A stretch of DNA of 50,517 nt. Origin: Clostridia bacterium (GTDB lineage: Bacteria; Bacillota; Clostridia; Oscillospirales; Acutalibacteraceae). A program made the position numbers and the translations under genes. Numbering within the stretch: position 1 is the stretch's first letter; every line of letters begins with the position of its first letter. The notes beneath the pieces are model-generated. The model made no database searches. It was not told the DNA's origin and saw only the letters and a list, made by a program, of their open reading frames with translations. Below are positions 18,049 through 26,617 of this stretch, piece by piece. Where the stretch lies: the NCBI GenBank assembly GCA_017521925.1, contig JAFXBG010000011.1, forward strand, positions 1 through 50,517. Direction: 5' to 3'.

Positions 18049-19248
18049 ATGTTTACAGTTATTAAAAGTGCAATGGTTCAAGGAGTGTTTTTCCTTAATA
18101 TAAGAAAAAATATTGATGCATTTATTGCCAAAGTTACCCGTAAAATGTTTTACAGTCACGGCAAGGTTCAGGACAACAAGCTGTTTGTTATGACCTTTGA
18201 CAATGACTATACCTGCAATGCCAGATATATTGTTGACGAAATTATCAGACAGAAGCTTCCTATCGATATTGTATGGGCAGGCAACAAAGCTACTATGGAT
18301 TCCAACCATTTTCCTCCTCAGGTAAGAGTTGTAAGACGTACAAGCTTTGAAATGTACGAGGAGCAGGCTACAGCAAAAATCTGGATAGATAATGCTCTTA
18401 ACTGCCTTTGGTATGATATGCCCAAAAAGAAAAACCAGATTTACATCAACACCTGGCACGGCAGTATGGGCATCAAAAAGCTTCAGGGCAACGACAAGTG
18501 GATGTCTTTTGCAAAAAGATGCAAAAAGACAACGGACTATATGATTGCCAACAGTACCTTCGAAGAAGATGTTTACCGTGATACCTTCTGGCCTGATACT
18601 CCTATCTGGCAGTGCGGCCACGCAAGAAACGATATCCTTTTTGAAAAAGGTATCCAGAGTAAACTCAGAGAAGAAGTTGCAGACTATTTTGAAGTGGATA
18701 CAGACAAAAAGCTTCTTCTTTACGCACCTACTTTCAGAGATACAGGTGACGTTTCTTGTTATAATATTGATTACAAGGCACTGAAAGAATCCCTTGAGAA
18801 AAAATACGGCGGTCAGTGGGTTATCCTTGTGCGTATGCATTATAAAAACCGCACAGGTGCAGCTGCGTTCAAGCCTAACTCCTGGCTTAAGGATGCAGGC
18901 GATTACCCCGATATGCAGAAGCTTATTGCTGTTGCTGATTTCGGTATTACCGACTATTCCAGCTGGGCTTATGACTATGTGCTTACCCGCCGTCCTATGA
19001 TACTTTATGCTCCCGATGCAGAGCTTTATGCAAGCGGCAGAGGCCTTTATTATTCTCTTGAAGAAACACCTTTCCCCATAGCACACAACAACAAAGAGCT
19101 TAATAGTGCTGTGCTTGACTTTGACGAAGAAAAATTCCAGCCTGCTATTGATGAATTCCTTAAAGCCAGAGGCTGCTATGAAAAAGGTACCGCCGCAAAG
19201 CAGATTGTAGAGAACATCAAAAAGCTTATGAATATCACCGACAACTGA
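18049..19248 (+). CDS. CDP-glycerol glycerophosphotransferase family protein (TagB/TagF-like)
   Basis: 399 residues, GT-B-like transferase of the Glyphos_transf family that moves glycerol- or ribitol-phosphate from CDP-polyol onto teichoic-acid or capsule acceptors at the inner membrane face. Family blocks seen: NTWHGSMGIKKL near 137-148, NSTFEEDVYRDTF near 168, GHARNDI near 190, LLYAPTFRDTG near 223, VRMHYKNR near 262, and ITDYSSWAYDYVLTRRPMILY near 300-320, which contains the donor-binding region. No transmembrane segment; binding is probably peripheral through the basic N-terminus. RBS AAAGGAG lies upstream. It is monocistronic, followed by its own terminator. It fits the neighbouring (broken) ATP-grasp gene in a surface-polymer context. 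Confidence 0.88.
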   Translation: MFTVIKSAMVQGVFFLNIRKNIDAFIAKVTRKMFYSHGKVQDNKLFVMTFDNDYTCNARYIVDEIIRQKLPIDIVWAGNKATMDSNHFPPQVRVVRRTSFEMYEEQATAKIWIDNALNCLWYDMPKKKNQIYINTWHGSMGIKKLQGNDKWMSFAKRCKKTTDYMIANSTFEEDVYRDTFWPDTPIWQCGHARNDILFEKGIQSKLREEVADYFEVDTDKKLLLYAPTFRDTGDVSCYNIDYKALKESLEKKYGGQWVILVRMHYKNRTGAAAFKPNSWLKDAGDYPDMQKLIAVADFGITDYSSWAYDYVLTRRPMILYAPDAELYASGRGLYYSLEETPFPIAHNNKELNSAVLDFDEEKFQPAIDEFLKARGCYEKGTAAKQIVENIKKLMNITDN

Positions 19249-19264
19249 ATGAATTTATCCTTAG

Positions 19265-19294
19265 AACCGCCGGAAGAAATTTCGGCGGTTTTCT
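19265..19294 (+). terminator. Rho-independent terminator
   Basis: AACCGCCG pairs with CGGCGGTT (19283-19290), extended inward by weaker pairs, with a T-rich end. Confidence 0.8.
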
Positions 19295-19335
19295 GAATTT
19301 TTGGTGACGGCTAACTGAAATTTACCTTTTTCTCC

Positions 19336-19363
19336 TTGAACCTTGATTTATAATATTTATAAT
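19336..19363 (+). promoter_or_regulatory. Promoter
   Basis: TTGAAC, 16 bp, TATAAT, upstream of the interrupted ATP-grasp gene; the promoter looks intact. Confidence 0.5.
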
Positions 19364-19395
19364 TAACATAGATATATAGAACAGAAGGTTTTAGA

Positions 19396-20397
19396 GTGAA
19401 ATTCAGTTATGTTTTGCGCAGGGTATTTTCCATGAACTCCCGCGGAATGCTTGAAAAAGTAAAAGAGGTAAGTGATAAAAGCGGTAAAAGCAAATTGACT
19501 GTATTTTTTGATATGGTTTATTGTGGGTTTAAGTATCAGGCAGGTTATATGGATTATGGACTTTTTGAGATGTATAACCTTAATAAAGCCCAGCGGAAAA
19601 CCGTGGTTACGCGAGGTATAAATAATTCATTAATATAGCGGTTCAATAATCCTGATTATAGGTTTGTTTTTGATGACAAACGTAAATTCAATGAAACATT
19701 TTCTTCGTTTATAAGCAGGGATTGGCTTGATTTGGAAAAAACGCAGAATAAAGATTTTGAAAACTTTATAAATAAGTACCCGCAGTTTTTTGCCAAGCCA
19801 TATAACGGAATGTGCGGTAAAGGTATAGAGAAGATAAATGCATCGGATTTTAGCTCTGTGAACGAATTGAAAACTTATCTTTTTAGCAAAAGTCTAATGC
19901 TTCTGGAAGAACCTATTACCCAGCATTACATAATGAACAGTCTTCATCCGTATTCTGTCAATACCTGTAGGGTTATAACTATTGTAAAAGACGGCAAACC
20001 TTATGTTGTGGCAGCTTATCTGAGGATTGGTAACGGCGGTCACGTGGACAATTTCAACTCGGGCGGTATGGTTGTACCTATAGAAGAGGGCATAGGAGAG
20101 GTTATTTACCCTGCTATTAACAAAAAAAGCGAGCTTTTTGAAGTTCACCCCATTACAGGTGTTTGCATAAAGGGGTTTAAAATCCCTATGTGGACTGATG
20201 TTGCTGAGCTTGCCAAAAAGGCGGCTTTGGTTGTGCCTCAGGTGGGATTGGTAGGATGGGATATTGCCCTGACAGAGAAAGGCCCCCTTATTGTTGAGGG
20301 CAACGACTTCCCCGGTCATGATATCTACGGTTTACCCCCTCACCGAAAAGACGGAATAGGAGTTTTGCCGAAGTTTGAAAAAATTTTATACAACTGA
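19396..20397 (+). pseudogene. Sugar-transfer-associated ATP-grasp protein, interrupted by one in-frame TAG
   Basis: A 334-codon frame that reads as one family protein except for TAG at 19636-19638 (codon 81). Before it come 80 codons starting at GTG 19396 (AGAAGG 7 bp upstream) with the typical FFDMVYCGFKYQAGYMDYG block. After it the same frame continues at once with RFNNPDYRFVFDDKRKFN and the ATP-grasp core: FFAKPYNGMCGKGIEKI, LLEEPITQH, and IVEGNDFPGHDIYG near the end. Homologues accompany surface polysaccharide and teichoic-acid genes. There is no frameshift and no further damage, so this is either a very young nonsense mutation (for example AAG or CAG to TAG), strain polymorphism, or amber readthrough. 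A TTG at 19732 could in theory restart the distal part, but it has no good ribosome site. Confidence 0.8.
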
Positions 20398-20401
20398 TAC
20401 T

Positions 20402-20436
20402 AAGCTCTGTTTTTATAGCAGAGCTTTTATTTTTTG
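20402..20436 (+). terminator. Rho-independent terminator
   Basis: AAGCTCTG and CAGAGCTT with a 9-nt loop, followed by TTATTTTTT. Confidence 0.85.
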
Positions 20437-20481
20437 TGTCAATGTTAATCTTTTATTCATAAATTAAATTTAAAACAGGGT

Positions 20482-20492
20482 TATAATATAAT
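20482..20492 (+). promoter_or_regulatory. Overlapping -10 boxes
   Basis: Two overlapping TATAAT sequences (20482 and 20487) before the dehydratase-like operon; no convincing -35 box is visible, so activator dependence is possible. Confidence 0.35.
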
Positions 20493-20536
20493 ATTATGTT
20501 ATAAAATGTCGAATTTTGACTTAAAGGAAGATGTTC

Positions 20537-21793
20537 ATGCCAAGCAAAAAGCCACCTGTTGATTTTACAAAGCAGATGAAAAAGGAATATACAATTATCG
20601 CTCCGGATATTTTTCCAACTCATATGGAAATTTTGCAGGAGCTTTTCAAAATGCAGGGCTATAACCTTTTTGTGGCTCATTATGAGGGCAAAGAGGTTAT
20701 CGATACAGGTCTTAAGTATATGCACAACGATATGTGTTATCCTGCTATCTGTTCAACAGGTCAGCAGATTTATGCTTTGCAGTGCGGTGATTTTGACCCC
20801 GACAAATGTGCACTTATCCAGTTTCAGACAGGCGGCGGATGCCGTGCCTCCAACTACATCTGGCTTCTTCGTAAGGCTCTTAAAAATATGGGTTGGGGTC
20901 ATATTCCCGTAATTTCCTTGAGCCTTACAGGTATCGAGAAGTATTCAGGCTTTAAATTTACCCTGCCCTTGATGCTCAAGGCGATTATGGCAATTATCTA
21001 CGGCGATATGCTTATGCTTCTTAAAAATCAGACTACCCCTTACGAGGTCAGCAAAGGCGATACACGCAAAGTCCTTGACAAATGGGTTGCTGAAATTGTG
21101 GCACAGTTTAAAGCCCATAAAGGACTTTCGCCTAAAAAGTTCAGAGAAAACTTAGAGGGTATTGCCAGGGATTTTGCAGAAATTAAGCTCAATAAAACTC
21201 CAAAAATCAAGGTGGGTATTGTTGGCGAGATTTACGTTAAGTTCTCATCCTTCGGCAATAACGGACTTGAAAAGTTCCTTGAGTCTCAGGGTGTAGAGTA
21301 TATGGTGCCCGGTGTGCTTGGCTTTTTCCAGTATTGTTTTTCAAATATTGAAACCGACTATAAATATTACGGCGGCAACTGGTTTGTTAAACAAGGCGGT
21401 AAAATTGCAGAATTCGCCGCCGCAAAAATCGAGGGCATTATGCTTGATGTGTTAAAGAAATATCCTCAGTTTACTGCACCTGCACCTTTCAGTCATATCA
21501 AAGAGCTTGGCGAAAAGGTTATTGACAGAGGCGTTAAAATGGGCGAGGGATGGCTTTTGCCGGCTGAAACTGCCGAGCTTATTGAGAAAGGCTACAACAA
21601 TGTTATTTGTACCCAGCCTTTCGGCTGTTTGCCTAATCATATTGTAGGCAAAGGTGTAATCCGCAGTATGCGTGAGATTTATCCCAATGCCAATATTTTT
21701 CCCATAGACTTTGACGCAGGTGCATCAAAGGTAAATCAGGAAAACCGCATTAAGCTTATGCTTTCTGTTGCACAGGAGGAAATGAACCTATGA
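20537..21793 (+). CDS. 2-hydroxyacyl-CoA dehydratase/HgdB-like Fe-S protein
   Basis: 418 residues of the HgdB/BcrB/DUF2229-related group, predicted to carry an Fe-S cluster that receives electrons from an ATP-driven activase. Cys clusters: DMCYPAICSTGQ near 62-73, QTGGGCRASN near 95, ICTQPFGCLPNH near 358-369. Partner: the double activase, whose ATG overlaps this stop (ATGA). The group includes true dehydratases and the double-cubane-cluster reductases (YjiM type); no CoA-binding alpha subunit or CoA-transferase is nearby, so a reductase of unknown small substrate fits better than amino-acid fermentation (inference). ATG 20537 is preferred because AAAGGA is 8 bp upstream; ATG 20531 sits only 2 bp from it. 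Confidence 0.75.
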   Translation: MPSKKPPVDFTKQMKKEYTIIAPDIFPTHMEILQELFKMQGYNLFVAHYEGKEVIDTGLKYMHNDMCYPAICSTGQQIYALQCGDFDPDKCALIQFQTGGGCRASNYIWLLRKALKNMGWGHIPVISLSLTGIEKYSGFKFTLPLMLKAIMAIIYGDMLMLLKNQTTPYEVSKGDTRKVLDKWVAEIVAQFKAHKGLSPKKFRENLEGIARDFAEIKLNKTPKIKVGIVGEIYVKFSSFGNNGLEKFLESQGVEYMVPGVLGFFQYCFSNIETDYKYYGGNWFVKQGGKIAEFAAAKIEGIMLDVLKKYPQFTAPAPFSHIKELGEKVIDRGVKMGEGWLLPAETAELIEKGYNNVICTQPFGCLPNHIVGKGVIRSMREIYPNANIFPIDFDAGASKVNQENRIKLMLSVAQEEMNL

Positions 21794-24720
21794 AAAGAAT
21801 AGGTCTTGACGTAGGCTCCACCACCGTAAAGTGTGTGGTACTTGACGAAAACTCAAAAATAGTTTTTTCTACATATAAACGCCACTTCTCTAAAATTTCA
21901 GAGATGACTGCAGAGCTTTTAAAAGAAGTGTATTCTGCTACCAACGATTCTGAAATGTATATTGCTGTTTCAGGCTCCGCAGGTATGGGTATGGCGAACG
22001 ATTTGCACATTCCCTTTGTGCAGGAAGTTTATGCAACCCGCAATGCCGTTAAAAAGATTAGCCCCGAAACCGATGTTGTAATTGAATTAGGTGGCGAGGA
22101 CGCAAAAATTCTTTTCCTTACAGGTGGTCTTGAGGTAAGAATGAATGGTACTTGTGCAGGCGGTACAGGTGCTTTTATAGATCAGATGGCATCTCTTCTC
22201 AACGTTACTCCCGAGGAGCTTAATATTCTTGCAAAGAATAAAGAAAAGGTCTATACAATTGCATCCCGTTGCGGTGTTTTTGCTAAAACCGACGTTCAGC
22301 CCCTAATAAATCAGGGTGCCAGAAAAGAAGATATATGTGCAAGTATATTCTATGCTGTGGTTAACCAGACTGTGGGCGGTCTTGCCCAGGGCAGAGAAAT
22401 CAAGGGTAATATCCTTTATCTCGGCGGACCTCTTACCTTTATGTCAGAACTTCGTTCAAGCTTTGACGATGTTCTCAACCTTAAGGGAACCCTTCCTGAA
22501 AATTCTCTTTATTTTGTGGCAATGGGTGCAGCTTTTTCCTCTGCCGCAGAGGCTAAAAATCTTAGAGACCTGGCTGAAACAATAGAAACCTACAGTGCTA
22601 AAGGCGGATACGCAAGCTGTCGCAGACTTTTTGAAAATGAGGCAGACTACGAAGCTTTTAAACTAAGACATCAAAAAGCATCTGAGGGAACCAGTGAGTT
22701 AACGGAACCTGAAAAAGAAATGTACCTTGGTATTGATGCAGGTTCAACTACCGTTAAATGTGTGCTTTGCTCAGAGTCAGGGGATATTTTCCGCCCATAT
22801 TATACCTCCAACAGCGGCAACCCTGTGCCGGTTATCAGGGATTACCTTATTAATCTTTTCAAAGATTATCCTGATCTTAAGATAAAATCCTCTGCAGTTA
22901 CAGGTTACGGTGAGGATATTATTAAAAGTGCTTTCCACGTGGACTACGGTATTGTAGAAACAATTGCCCACTATACTGCCGCCAAGAAGTTTAAGCCTGA
23001 GGTTGACTTTATTCTTGATATAGGCGGTCAGGATATTAAGTGTTTTAAAATCAGGGGCGGTGCAATTGACAATATCTTCTTAAACGAAGCTTGTTCCTCA
23101 GGTTGCGGTTCGTTTTTGCAGACTTTTGCTCAGGCTCTGGGCTATTCTGTAGAGGAATTTGCAAAGCTTGGCTTATTTGCCGACAGACCTGTTGATTTGG
23201 GTTCCCGCTGTACTGTGTTTATGAACAGCTCTGTTAAACAGGCTCAGAAAGACGGTGCCTCAGTTGAAAATATCTCTGCAGGACTTTCCACAAGTGTTGT
23301 AAAGAACGCCCTTTACAAGGTTATCCGATGTGCAAAGGCAGAGGATTTAGGTAATAATATCGTAGTTCAGGGTGGTACTTTCTTAAGTGATGCCGTGCTC
23401 AGGGTTTTTGAGCAGGAAACCGGCAGAAATGTAATACGTCCTGCTTATTCTGCAATTATGGGTGCCTATGGTGCCGCACTTTACAGCCTTTCTAAGTTTA
23501 AGAAAAAGGGCAGAGAGTCTAAGTTGATTTCTCTGGAAGAATTGATGAACTTTAATCACAGCGTTAAGGCGATTACCTGTCACGGCTGTGAAAATCATTG
23601 CCGACTCACCATTAATACCTTTGGCAAAGGCGACAGATACATCGCAGGTAATCGTTGTGAAAAACCCTTACAGAATGCAAAAGGTGTTGTTTCCTATAAC
23701 CTTTATGAGTATAAAAATAAGCTCCTGGACGCTTATCGTGAGCTTCCTTCGATAGAAGGAAAGCCTACTGTTGGTCTTCCTTTAGGACTAAATATGTACG
23801 AACTTCTGCCTTTCTGGGCAAGCTTCTTTTATGAGCTTGGATTTAATGTTAAGGTTTCGCCTAAGTCTAACCGCAAGCTATACCTTAAAGGTCAGCATAC
23901 AATTCCCTCTGATACAGTCTGTTACCCTGCCAAGCTTATGCACGGACACATTGAGGCTCTTATTGATGAGGGTGTAGATGCAGTTTTTTATCCCGATATG
24001 ACTTATAATCTTGATGAAAAAATGGGTGATAACCATTTTAACTGTCCTGTGGTTGCTTATTATCCTCAGGTTATCAAGTCCAATGTAGGTGTTGTCGAGA
24101 AAACAAAGTTTATCTCTGACTTTATCGGTCTGCACGATAAAAAGCAGTTTGAAATACATATTGCTCCTATTTTAGAAAAGTACTTCGGCAAGTTTGATAA
24201 AAAGAGCATTAAGCGTGCTTCAAACAAAGCCTATGAGGCATATAATAAATTCTTTGCTGATGTAAGAGAAAAAGCTGAGGAATATCTTACCATTGCTGAA
24301 AAAGAGGACCTGCCTGTTATTGTTCTTTCAGGCAGACCATACCACATTGACCCCGAAATAAGCCACGGTATTGATACCCTTATCTGTTCTGAGGGAGCAG
24401 TGGTAATTACCGAGGACTCCGTGAGCCATAATTATGAAAAGTTCAGGGTAAATGTCAGAAACCAGTGGACATATCACGCACGCCTTTATGCTGCTTCCAG
24501 ATTTGTGGCAGAGCATAAAAGAGGACATAAGGTTAATCTGGTTCAGCTTGTATCTTTTGGTTGCGGTGTTGATGCTGTTACTACTGACGAGGCTCGCTCT
24601 ATCATAGAAGAAAGCGGGAAAATCTACACTCAGCTTAAAATTGACGAAATTTCCAATATGGGAGCAGTCAGAATAAGACTCAGAAGCCTGCTTTCTGCGG
24701 CGGCTGACAGAAATGATTAA
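21790..24720 (+). CDS. Acyl-CoA dehydratase activase with two BadF/HgdC ATPase domains
   Basis: 976 residues. Two ASKHA-fold ATPase modules in tandem: the first (about 1-265) has GLDVGSTTVKCV, ELGGEDAKI and GTCAGGTGAF; the second (about 314-570) has GIDAGSTTVKCV, DIGGQDIKC and ACSSGCGSF. The family's cluster cysteines appear in each half (GTCAGG with ASRCGVF; ACSSGCG with GSRCTVF). The C-terminal third (about 590-976) is a DUF2229-type domain starting with ITCHGCENHCRL and GNRCEKP, a further Cys-rich region. Such activases couple ATP hydrolysis to a low-potential electron transfer onto the partner protein, encoded upstream and overlapping by 4 bp. The activase and the DUF2229-type region are on one chain here, while the HgdB-like part is separate. 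Confidence 0.83.
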   Translation: MKRIGLDVGSTTVKCVVLDENSKIVFSTYKRHFSKISEMTAELLKEVYSATNDSEMYIAVSGSAGMGMANDLHIPFVQEVYATRNAVKKISPETDVVIELGGEDAKILFLTGGLEVRMNGTCAGGTGAFIDQMASLLNVTPEELNILAKNKEKVYTIASRCGVFAKTDVQPLINQGARKEDICASIFYAVVNQTVGGLAQGREIKGNILYLGGPLTFMSELRSSFDDVLNLKGTLPENSLYFVAMGAAFSSAAEAKNLRDLAETIETYSAKGGYASCRRLFENEADYEAFKLRHQKASEGTSELTEPEKEMYLGIDAGSTTVKCVLCSESGDIFRPYYTSNSGNPVPVIRDYLINLFKDYPDLKIKSSAVTGYGEDIIKSAFHVDYGIVETIAHYTAAKKFKPEVDFILDIGGQDIKCFKIRGGAIDNIFLNEACSSGCGSFLQTFAQALGYSVEEFAKLGLFADRPVDLGSRCTVFMNSSVKQAQKDGASVENISAGLSTSVVKNALYKVIRCAKAEDLGNNIVVQGGTFLSDAVLRVFEQETGRNVIRPAYSAIMGAYGAALYSLSKFKKKGRESKLISLEELMNFNHSVKAITCHGCENHCRLTINTFGKGDRYIAGNRCEKPLQNAKGVVSYNLYEYKNKLLDAYRELPSIEGKPTVGLPLGLNMYELLPFWASFFYELGFNVKVSPKSNRKLYLKGQHTIPSDTVCYPAKLMHGHIEALIDEGVDAVFYPDMTYNLDEKMGDNHFNCPVVAYYPQVIKSNVGVVEKTKFISDFIGLHDKKQFEIHIAPILEKYFGKFDKKSIKRASNKAYEAYNKFFADVREKAEEYLTIAEKEDLPVIVLSGRPYHIDPEISHGIDTLICSEGAVVITEDSVSHNYEKFRVNVRNQWTYHARLYAASRFVAEHKRGHKVNLVQLVSFGCGVDAVTTDEARSIIEESGKIYTQLKIDEISNMGAVRIRLRSLLSAAADRND

Positions 24721-24753
24721 ACAAAGCAGTTTTTTTGAATAAAATATGTTAAA

Positions 24754-24802
24754 AATGATACCTCTTTTTCTGTTGACATTGACTCGAAAAAGGGGTATTA
24801 TT
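24754..24802 (+). promoter_or_regulatory. Promoter embedded in a long inverted repeat
   Basis: TTGACA (24773-24778), 17 bp, TATTAT (24796-24801). The arms 24754-24770 and 24786-24802 form a 17-bp stem with two G-T pairs; the -35 box lies in the loop and the -10 box in the right arm. It may both terminate the activase operon and drive the antiporter, or be an operator. Confidence 0.6.
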
Positions 24803-24846
24803 TCGTAGGTTAAAATCCGAATAAAATAGAAATCAGGCGATTGAGT

Positions 24847-26133
24847 ATGACAAATGTAGTTCTTTGTCTGGGTATTGCAATTCTTGCAGGACTTTTAATG
24901 ACAAGATTTTGCAAACCTTTAGGACTTCCTGCTGTTACAGGTTACCTTGTGGCAGGTATTCTTATCGGCCCTTACTGCTTAGGTCAGTTGGGTATAGAGG
25001 GGCTTGGTTTTACTAGCCTTCATTATGTTGAGAGCCTTTCGGTTATTTGTGATGTTGCTCTTGGCTTTATTGCATTTACAATCGGCAATGAGTTCAGAGT
25101 TGCTCAGGTTAAGGCTATCGGTAAACAGGCGGCTATTGTTTCTACCTGTGCGGCATTGCTTGCAACAATCCTTGTAGGCGGCGGAATGTTGGTAATTCAC
25201 CAGTTTATGCCCGATGTTGTAAGTGTTCCCACAGCTCTTATTATGGCGGCTATAGCAGCGGCTACCGCTCCTGCGGCTACTTTGATGGTTGTTAAGCAGT
25301 ATAAGGCTAAAGGCCCTGTTACAACTATCCTTCTTCCTGTTGTAGCTCTTGACGATGCTATCGGTCTTATTATTTTCGCAGTTTGCTTTGGTGCCGCTAA
25401 AGCTTTTGCAACAGGCCACCTCAATGTGCTTTCTCTTATTTTAGAGCCTGTAATTGAGATTGTAGCATCCCTTGCGGTAGGTTCAGCATTAGGTGCAGGT
25501 CTTGCATTTGTTGAGCGTTTCTTCCATTCCAGAAGCAAGCGTCTTTCCTTAACAGTTGCTTTTGTTCTTTTAGGTGTTGCAATTTCTACACTTAAGTTTA
25601 ATGTTGGCGGTGTTCACGTAGGTTTCTCATCCTTGCTTCTCTGTATGATGATGGGTACAGTTTTCTGTAATCTTTGTGACTTTTCAGAGGAGCTTATGGA
25701 CAGACTCGACCGTTGGACCGGTCCTTTGTTTGCACTTTTCTTTGTAATTTCAGGTGCAGAGCTTGAGCTTTCTATCTTTACTCAGTGGTCTGTTGTACTT
25801 GTTGGTGTGGCATACATTGTGCTTCGTTGTCTTGGTAAGCATTTTGGTTCTTACTTCAGTGCAAAGGCTACAAAGTGCGAACCTACAATTACAAAGTACC
25901 TTGGCATTACATTGTTCCCTCAGGCAGGAGTTGCTCTTGGTATGATGGCTATTGTGGCAGGTTCTCAGGAGTTTGCAGGCAGTCATGAAGTTGAGATTAT
26001 CAGAAATCTTACACTCTTCTCAGTAATGATTTACGAGCTTGTAGGTCCTATGATGACCAAAGTTGCTCTTACAAAAGCAGGCGAAATCAACCCCGAGCAC
26101 AGAAAATCTGCCCGTGGTGTTATGCACAGATAA
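24847..26133 (+). CDS. Cation:proton antiporter (CPA2/KefB-like)
   Basis: 428 residues, about 12 hydrophobic segments, Na+/H+ exchanger family of the CPA2 type, which trades H+ for Na+ or K+ across the membrane. Characteristic parts: GLPAVTGYLVAGILIGP near 27-43, a central TAPAATLMVVKQY followed by LDDAIGLIIF near 168-177, whose acidic pair matches the transport site of electrogenic exchangers, and a PQAGVALGM block near the end. No RCK/TrkA-N domain follows, so nucleotide gating is not encoded in this chain. ATG 24847 is used; TTG 24841 is an alternative with a similarly weak ribosome site. Monocistronic, with its own promoter and terminator. Confidence 0.88.
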   Translation: MTNVVLCLGIAILAGLLMTRFCKPLGLPAVTGYLVAGILIGPYCLGQLGIEGLGFTSLHYVESLSVICDVALGFIAFTIGNEFRVAQVKAIGKQAAIVSTCAALLATILVGGGMLVIHQFMPDVVSVPTALIMAAIAAATAPAATLMVVKQYKAKGPVTTILLPVVALDDAIGLIIFAVCFGAAKAFATGHLNVLSLILEPVIEIVASLAVGSALGAGLAFVERFFHSRSKRLSLTVAFVLLGVAISTLKFNVGGVHVGFSSLLLCMMMGTVFCNLCDFSEELMDRLDRWTGPLFALFFVISGAELELSIFTQWSVVLVGVAYIVLRCLGKHFGSYFSAKATKCEPTITKYLGITLFPQAGVALGMMAIVAGSQEFAGSHEVEIIRNLTLFSVMIYELVGPMMTKVALTKAGEINPEHRKSARGVMHR

Positions 26134-26143
26134 AAGTTTTTAT

Positions 26144-26175
26144 AGTCCCTGTGATTTTTTCACGGGGACTTTTCA
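26144..26175 (+). terminator. Rho-independent terminator
   Basis: AGTCCCTGTG and CACGGGGACT (one T-G pair) with a 7-nt loop, then TTTTC. Confidence 0.85.
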
Positions 26176-26267
26176 TGTCAATTTTAATAATGGTTGTTGA
26201 AAAGGCAGGGGTTAAGTAGGGCAAATTGGAGATTATAGGTAAATATGGCTTAAACTCTAAAATTTAC

Positions 26268-26297
26268 TTGACAAATATCGGGTAAATAGGGTAAAAT
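26268..26297 (+). promoter_or_regulatory. Promoter of the T-box operon
   Basis: TTGACA, 18 bp, TAAAAT, about 35 bp before the first leader helix. Between the antiporter terminator and this promoter (26176-26267) I see nothing else. Confidence 0.65.
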
Positions 26298-26330
26298 AAA
26301 TCTAATTTCTTTTATTATGTATTAGTGTAA

Positions 26331-26590
26331 ATGTAATGACGGAGAATGGTTTTTTAAGGATTTCTCAGAGAGCCTGAGTATGGTGTAATCAGGTAAATCC
26401 AAATTAAGCTTCTCACTCCCGAGCAGGTTTACCCAAAGGCTAAGGCTTAGTAGGTATTCACGGTTAGCTTCCGTTAAAGGCTTAAAGTGGTTGTTTTTTT
26501 AATAAAGACAGCAATACGGGTGGTACCGCGGTTAATTATCGTCCCTGAAGCATAAGTATAGCTTCGGGGCGTTATTTATTTTTTTATATT
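26331..26590 (+). ncRNA. T-box leader, branched-chain amino acid type
   Basis: A tRNA-sensing leader in the gap before the isopropylmalate-synthase-like gene. Stem I: GAGAA (26342-26346) pairs with TTCTC (26410-26414), GGATTT with AAATCC (26395-26400), and a distal hairpin CCTGA/TCAGG follows the AGAGAG bulge and carries GGTGTAA. The T-box GGGTGGTACCGCGG (26518-26531) is canonical; its TGGT bulge predicts a tRNA with discriminator A. The specifier lies in AAATTAAGC (26401-26409): AUU (Ile, 26403-26405) or UUA (Leu, 26404-26406); I cannot decide between them. Uncharged tRNA stabilises the antiterminator; otherwise the hairpin at 26540-26571 ends transcription. It therefore links the downstream genes to amino acid starvation, i.e. 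a biosynthetic use. Confidence 0.9.
26540..26590 (+). terminator. T-box-controlled terminator
   Basis: CGTCCCTGAAGC pairs with GCTTCGGGGCG (one bulge) around a short loop, followed by TTATTTATTTTTTTA. The 5' arm shares sequence with the antiterminator region after GGTACCGCGG. Confidence 0.85.
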
Positions 26591-26617
26591 TTTCATTAGC
26601 AAGGAGACAAGAGAAAA

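Noticed and set aside
18019-19086. Long open frame on the minus strand (about 355 codons)
   Set aside because: It lies exactly opposite the TagB/TagF-like gene, has no family motif or ribosome site, and its Cys/Ile/Phe-rich content reflects codon bias of the real gene.
19732-20397. Separate short ATP-grasp gene starting at TTG 19732
   Set aside because: The 31 codons between the TAG and this TTG also match the family, and no ribosome site precedes it; one interrupted gene explains the data better.
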